A stretch of 11,146 nucleotides of DNA from Eubacterium sp. TM05-53. GTDB lineage: Bacteria; Bacillota_I; Bacilli_A; Erysipelotrichales; Erysipelotrichaceae. A program made the translations under genes and the position numbers. The stretch lies in NCBI RefSeq assembly GCF_003436425.1, contig NZ_QSPK01000071.1, positions 1 through 11,146 on the forward strand, in the 5' to 3' direction. Shown piece by piece: positions 7,973-11,146 of the stretch (position 1 is the first letter of the stretch; each line of letters opens with the position of its first letter). Below the pieces are notes generated by a model that saw nothing but the letters and a program-made list of their open reading frames with translations, was not told the origin of the DNA and did not search any database.

Positions 7973-10279
7973 ATGGAATTAAATACCTATCCTTTAGTTT
8001 GTACAAGAGGAGTCGTCCTATATCCAAATCAAGAAATTGTGATTGATGTAGGAAGGGGTGCTTCTGTACATGCTGTTGAAAATGCACAGGATAATTATGA
8101 TAAAAAGATTTGTTTATTTTCTCAAAAAGAACTTGAACAAGAAAATCCTGGAAAAGAAGATATATATCCTGTAGGAACTTTATGTGAAGTTCGTCATATT
8201 CGTCGTTTTGATAACTTTTTACGTGTAAAGTTTCGTGGAATTAAGCGTGTTAAGCTAAACAATTGGATCAATGGAAGCCTAAGTGATTTAGCCGAAGTTG
8301 AAATTCTTGAAAGTGAAAAACAGGACGCTGTTGAAGAAGAAGCTTTGATTCGTATGATCGCAGATGAGCTTGATCGTATGCAAGGTCAAGATCGTTTTGT
8401 GACAAAAGAAATCGTTATGGAAATTTCAAAGGGTATGGGCGGTGAATTCTTAAGTGATAAAGCTGTTCAAGGATTGCCTTTAGATATTGAAAGAAAACAA
8501 CAGTATCTTGAAACATTAGGGGTAAATGATCGTCTAATGATGTTGCTTCAAGATATGGCTAAAGAGAAAAAGATGAGTGAAGTTGAACAACAAATCAACG
8601 AAACTGTCAAAGAAAGAATTGATCAAGGACAAAAAGATTACTATCTTCGTGAAAAGATGAATGTCATTCGTGAAGAATTAGGGGATACAGTTGCCCAAGA
8701 TGAAGATGCGGCTAAGATTCGTAAGCGTTTAGCTGAAAATCCATACCCAGACTACATTAAGAAAAAGGTATCGGATGAAGTGAGTCGTTATGAAATGCTA
8801 CCTATGGCAAGTGGAGAGACAGGTGTCATTAAATCATATATTGATTGGTTGATGGATCTTCCTTGGTGGCAGGAAACAAAAGACAATGAAGATTTAAATG
8901 AAGCAGAAGCTATTTTAAATGCAGATCACTATGGTCTAGAAAAAGTAAAAGAACGTATTCTAGAGTATTTGGCTGTTAAACAAATGACAAATTCATTGAA
9001 TGCGCCAATCATTTGTTTGGTAGGTCCTCCAGGAGTTGGTAAAACATCTTTGGCAAAAAGTGTTGCACGTGCTTTGGACCGTAAATTTGTGAAGATGTCA
9101 CTTGGTGGTGTTCGTGATGAAGCAGAAATTCGTGGTCACAGAAGAACCTATTTAGGAGCTTTACCTGGTCGTATTATTCAAGGTATGAAAAAGGCTGGAG
9201 TTACAAATCCTGTGTTCTTGATTGATGAAATTGATAAGATGGCAAGTGATTATAAGGGAGATCCATCAAGTGCAATGCTTGAAGTATTGGATCCTGAACA
9301 AAACTCAGTATTCTCAGATCACTATATTGAAGAGCCTTATGACTTATCTAAAGTGTTATTCATCGCAACCGCAAACTATTTAGAAAACATTCCACCTGCA
9401 TTAAGAGATCGTTTGGAAATTATTGAATTATCAAGCTATACAGATGCAGAAAAGGTACATATTGCCAAGGATCACTTGGTTCCTAAGCAATTAGAATTAA
9501 ATGGTTTAAAAGCATCTCAATTAAAAATTGATGATGACATGTTACTATATTTAATTCGTTACTATACTCGTGAAGCGGGTGTTCGTTCTTTAGAGCGTAC
9601 AATTGCGACAATTTGCCGTAAGACAGTACTTGCGATTTTGAAAAACAACAAACGCAGCATCAAGTTAACTAAGAAATTAGTTCATGAGTGGTTGGGTAAT
9701 GAAAAAGTAGATTATGGTAAAAAAGAAAAGAAAGATCAAGTTGGAACTGTAACAGGACTTGCCTATACAAGTTTTGGTGGAGATATCCTTCAAATCGAGG
9801 CAACTCGCTTTACTGGTAAAGGAAGACTTGTTCTTACAGGACAATTAGGTGATGTCATGAAGGAAAGTGCTAGTATTGCGCTTGACTATGTTCGTACACA
9901 TGCGAAAGAATTTAAAATTGATCCTAAATTGTTTGAAGAAAACGATGTACATATTCACGTACCAGAAGGTGCTGTACCAAAAGATGGACCAAGTGCTGGT
10001 GTTACAATGACAACAGCATTAGTATCTTGTTTCTCAAATATTCCGGTTAAGGCAAATTTAGCTATGACGGGTGAAGTCACACTAAGAGGAAATGTTCTTC
10101 CTATTGGTGGATTGAAAGAGAAATCATTGGCTGCGCATCGTTCTGGAATTGATACGATCTTGATACCAAAAGAAAATGTAAAAGATTTGGATGATGTTCC
10201 TCAAGAAGTAAAAGATGCAGTTACTTTTATTCCTTGTTCAAATGTTTCTCAAGTGTTACACAACGCATTGGTAAAATAG
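7973..10279 (+). CDS. lon: ATP-dependent serine protease Lon (LonA type)
   Basis: This is a cytoplasmic homohexameric AAA+ protease that unfolds and degrades damaged and regulatory proteins. Its 768 residues match the bacterial LonA length. The N-terminal substrate-recognition domain runs to about 200, starting YPLVCTRGVVLYPNQ. A helical linker is followed by the AAA+ module, with Walker A GPPGVGKT (351-358), Walker B VFLIDEID (414-421) and the arginine-rich sensor region ALRDRLEII (476-484). The C-terminal protease domain (about 590-768) has catalytic S674 in PKDGPSAGVTM and K717 in LPIGGLKEK, 43 residues apart as in E. coli Lon. AAGGAGG (7959-7965) lies 7 bases before the ATG. ysxC follows after one base. 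clpX, often found between tig and lon in Bacillales, is absent here. Confidence 0.98.
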   Translation: MELNTYPLVCTRGVVLYPNQEIVIDVGRGASVHAVENAQDNYDKKICLFSQKELEQENPGKEDIYPVGTLCEVRHIRRFDNFLRVKFRGIKRVKLNNWINGSLSDLAEVEILESEKQDAVEEEALIRMIADELDRMQGQDRFVTKEIVMEISKGMGGEFLSDKAVQGLPLDIERKQQYLETLGVNDRLMMLLQDMAKEKKMSEVEQQINETVKERIDQGQKDYYLREKMNVIREELGDTVAQDEDAAKIRKRLAENPYPDYIKKKVSDEVSRYEMLPMASGETGVIKSYIDWLMDLPWWQETKDNEDLNEAEAILNADHYGLEKVKERILEYLAVKQMTNSLNAPIICLVGPPGVGKTSLAKSVARALDRKFVKMSLGGVRDEAEIRGHRRTYLGALPGRIIQGMKKAGVTNPVFLIDEIDKMASDYKGDPSSAMLEVLDPEQNSVFSDHYIEEPYDLSKVLFIATANYLENIPPALRDRLEIIELSSYTDAEKVHIAKDHLVPKQLELNGLKASQLKIDDDMLLYLIRYYTREAGVRSLERTIATICRKTVLAILKNNKRSIKLTKKLVHEWLGNEKVDYGKKEKKDQVGTVTGLAYTSFGGDILQIEATRFTGKGRLVLTGQLGDVMKESASIALDYVRTHAKEFKIDPKLFEENDVHIHVPEGAVPKDGPSAGVTMTTALVSCFSNIPVKANLAMTGEVTLRGNVLPIGGLKEKSLAAHRSGIDTILIPKENVKDLDDVPQEVKDAVTFIPCSNVSQVLHNALVK

Positions 10280-10280
10280 T

Positions 10281-10865
10281 ATGATTAGTGAATTTGTGAT
10301 TAGTGCTGTTGAAAAAGAACAATGGCCAGAATCTGATTTACCAGAAGTTGTAGTCGTTGGACGTAGTAATGTTGGAAAATCAAGCTTTATTAATGCATTG
10401 ACAAATAAAAAAAGATTAGCCTATGTAGGAAATACACCAGGTAAAACACGTTTGATCAATTTCTTTAAGATTGATGATACTTGGATGTTAGTGGATGTTC
10501 CTGGATATGGTTATGCGAAAATGTCTAAACAAATGCTGATCAAGATGGGTAAAATGATGGATACATATTTTAACCAAAGAGAGCAGATTTGTTGCGTTGT
10601 ACAACTTGTCGATGCAAGACATGGCGCCACGCATGATGATTTAGATATGATCGAAATGATTCAAACTCTTGGAATTCAAATTGTCATTGTAGCTACAAAA
10701 GTTGATAAGATTCCTAAGACAAAACGTGTTCGTGCATTGAAAGATATTTCTCAACAGCTTCAATTGCCAATGAAAAACATCTTTGGCATCAGTAGTACAG
10801 AAAAAACAGGTTTTGAACCTGTCTTAGAAAGAATCAATGAAATTGTAGAACAGGCTAAAAAATAG
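10281..10865 (+). CDS. ysxC: Ribosome biogenesis GTP-binding protein YsxC/EngB
   Basis: This essential small GTPase acts in late assembly of the 50S ribosomal subunit. The 194-residue product has normal family length and all G motifs: G1 GRSNVGKS (27-34), the switch I region NTPGKT (51-56), G3 DVPGYG (72-77), G4 TKVD (139-142) and G5-like SST (171-173). The ATG is one base after the lon stop and no Shine-Dalgarno-like sequence is visible in the 20 bases before it. Translation probably depends on ribosomes finishing lon. The pairing of lon with ysxC is a conserved Firmicutes arrangement. Confidence 0.97.
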   Translation: MISEFVISAVEKEQWPESDLPEVVVVGRSNVGKSSFINALTNKKRLAYVGNTPGKTRLINFFKIDDTWMLVDVPGYGYAKMSKQMLIKMGKMMDTYFNQREQICCVVQLVDARHGATHDDLDMIEMIQTLGIQIVIVATKVDKIPKTKRVRALKDISQQLQLPMKNIFGISSTEKTGFEPVLERINEIVEQAKK

Positions 10866-10876
10866 TCTGTTCTTTT
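10848..10876 (+). terminator. Rho-independent terminator after ysxC
   Basis: GAACAGGCT (10848-10856) pairs with AGTCTGTTC (10864-10872), 9 bp with one G-T pair and an A-rich loop, followed by TTTT. The stem contains the last codons and the stop of ysxC. Confidence 0.75.
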
Positions 10877-10884
10877 AAAATGCT

Positions 10885-10914
10885 TTTACATTAGATTGCG
10901 AATGTATGTACAAT
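10885..10914 (+). promoter_or_regulatory. Promoter with dyad for the antitoxin gene
   Basis: TTTACA (10885-10890), an 18-base spacer and TACAAT (10909-10914) make a reasonable vegetative promoter. TGTA-TG-TACA (10903-10912) is a perfect short dyad covering part of the -10, where an autoregulating ribbon-helix-helix antitoxin would be expected to bind. The operator role is inference from position. Confidence 0.5.
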
Positions 10915-10944
10915 GTCTTAAATTAACAAAAAGGAATTTATTAT

Positions 10945-11097
10945 ATGTCAAAAACATCAAATGTATACGCAAGAATTGAACCAGAAACAAAAGAACAAGC
11001 GGAAGCAATCTTATCAAAATTAGGAATACCATCTTCTGTCGCAATTAACATGTTCTACAATCAAATTATTTTAAAAAATGGTTTACCTTTGGCTTAA
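10945..11097 (+). CDS. RelB/DinJ-family antitoxin, C-terminally truncated at the IS junction
   Basis: The 50-residue product starts MSKTSNVYARIEPETKEQAE and continues through LGIPSSVAINMFYNQIILKNGLP. This is the complete N-terminal ribbon-helix-helix part of RelB/DinJ antitoxins, which dimerises and binds the operator. Family members usually run 80-100 residues, continuing after GLP with F and a C-terminal region that wraps and neutralises a RelE/YafQ toxin. Here the frame reads LA-stop instead, and those last codons (from 11089) are the first bases of the 27-bp terminal repeat. The natural gene has therefore been cut by the insertion. AAGGAA (10931-10936) lies 8 bases before the ATG. The cognate toxin, if present, would lie beyond the element outside the window. 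Confidence 0.82.
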   Translation: MSKTSNVYARIEPETKEQAEAILSKLGIPSSVAINMFYNQIILKNGLPLA

Positions 11098-11146
11098 CTA
11101 GCAATTTGGTGACATGTTGATATATTCGACATTAATAGTGTCTATT
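11089..11146. mobile_element. Opposite end of an insertion sequence (partial, continues right of window)
   Basis: The first 27 bases (11089-11115, starting TTGGCTTAACTA) are the inverted copy of 30-56. The remaining 31 bases are only loosely like the left copy, as expected for the other end of the same IS. The boundary coincides with loss of the antitoxin reading frame. If the true terminus is GGC, the two leading T residues belong to the antitoxin gene. No transposase is visible and the family is unassigned. Confidence 0.62.

Overview
The window is low-GC, SD-rich Firmicutes-type DNA. The likely source is an Erysipelotrichaceae-like gut bacterium or a close relative. The evidence is the AT-rich codon use, an apparent DUF3196-type protein directly upstream of trigger factor, a tig / lon / ysxC(engB) housekeeping block, and a cytoplasmic protein built of InlB B-type repeats. 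The taxonomic guess is inference from gene content and is not proven.

Layout. (1) Positions 1-56 look like the end of an insertion sequence. It cuts into a beta-glucoside PTS gene (58-1767): the EIIB remnant lacks its phosphorylatable cysteine, while EIIC and EIIA are intact. A GH1 6-phospho-beta-glucosidase (1781-3184) follows as the catabolic partner and ends in a terminator. (2) Positions 3185-3645 are a 460-bp non-coding stretch. I read its second half as a ribosome-mediated attenuator: a consensus promoter (3470-3497), a 14-codon leader peptide (3522-3566, MHRTTTRLLLADVF), and a Rho-independent terminator (3566-3612). The 5' arm of that terminator can pair with an alternative partner. 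The apparent targets are a two-gene unit, an InlB-repeat protein without signal peptide (3646-4413) and a MATE-family efflux transporter (4415-5791). (3) A good promoter (5853-5881) drives a DUF3196-like gene and overlapping tig (5907-7908), closed by a strong terminator. lon and ysxC (7973-10865) follow, one base apart, and end in another terminator. (4) The window closes with a promoter and a RelB/DinJ-type antitoxin gene (10945-11097). It keeps its ribbon-helix-helix half but loses the toxin-binding half where the same 27-bp terminal repeat begins in inverted orientation (11089-11115).

How it works together. The PTS and GH1 genes form an uptake-and-hydrolysis pair for aryl-beta-glucosides or cellobiose, now probably disabled by the insertion. 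The DUF3196, tig, lon and ysxC genes are protein-folding, quality-control and ribosome-assembly functions that look ordinary and chromosomal. The part most worth a second look is the leader-peptide attenuator in front of the InlB-repeat/MATE pair, an arrangement expected for translation-stress- or drug-inducible efflux. The two IS-like ends explain why the segment starts and stops inside broken genes.
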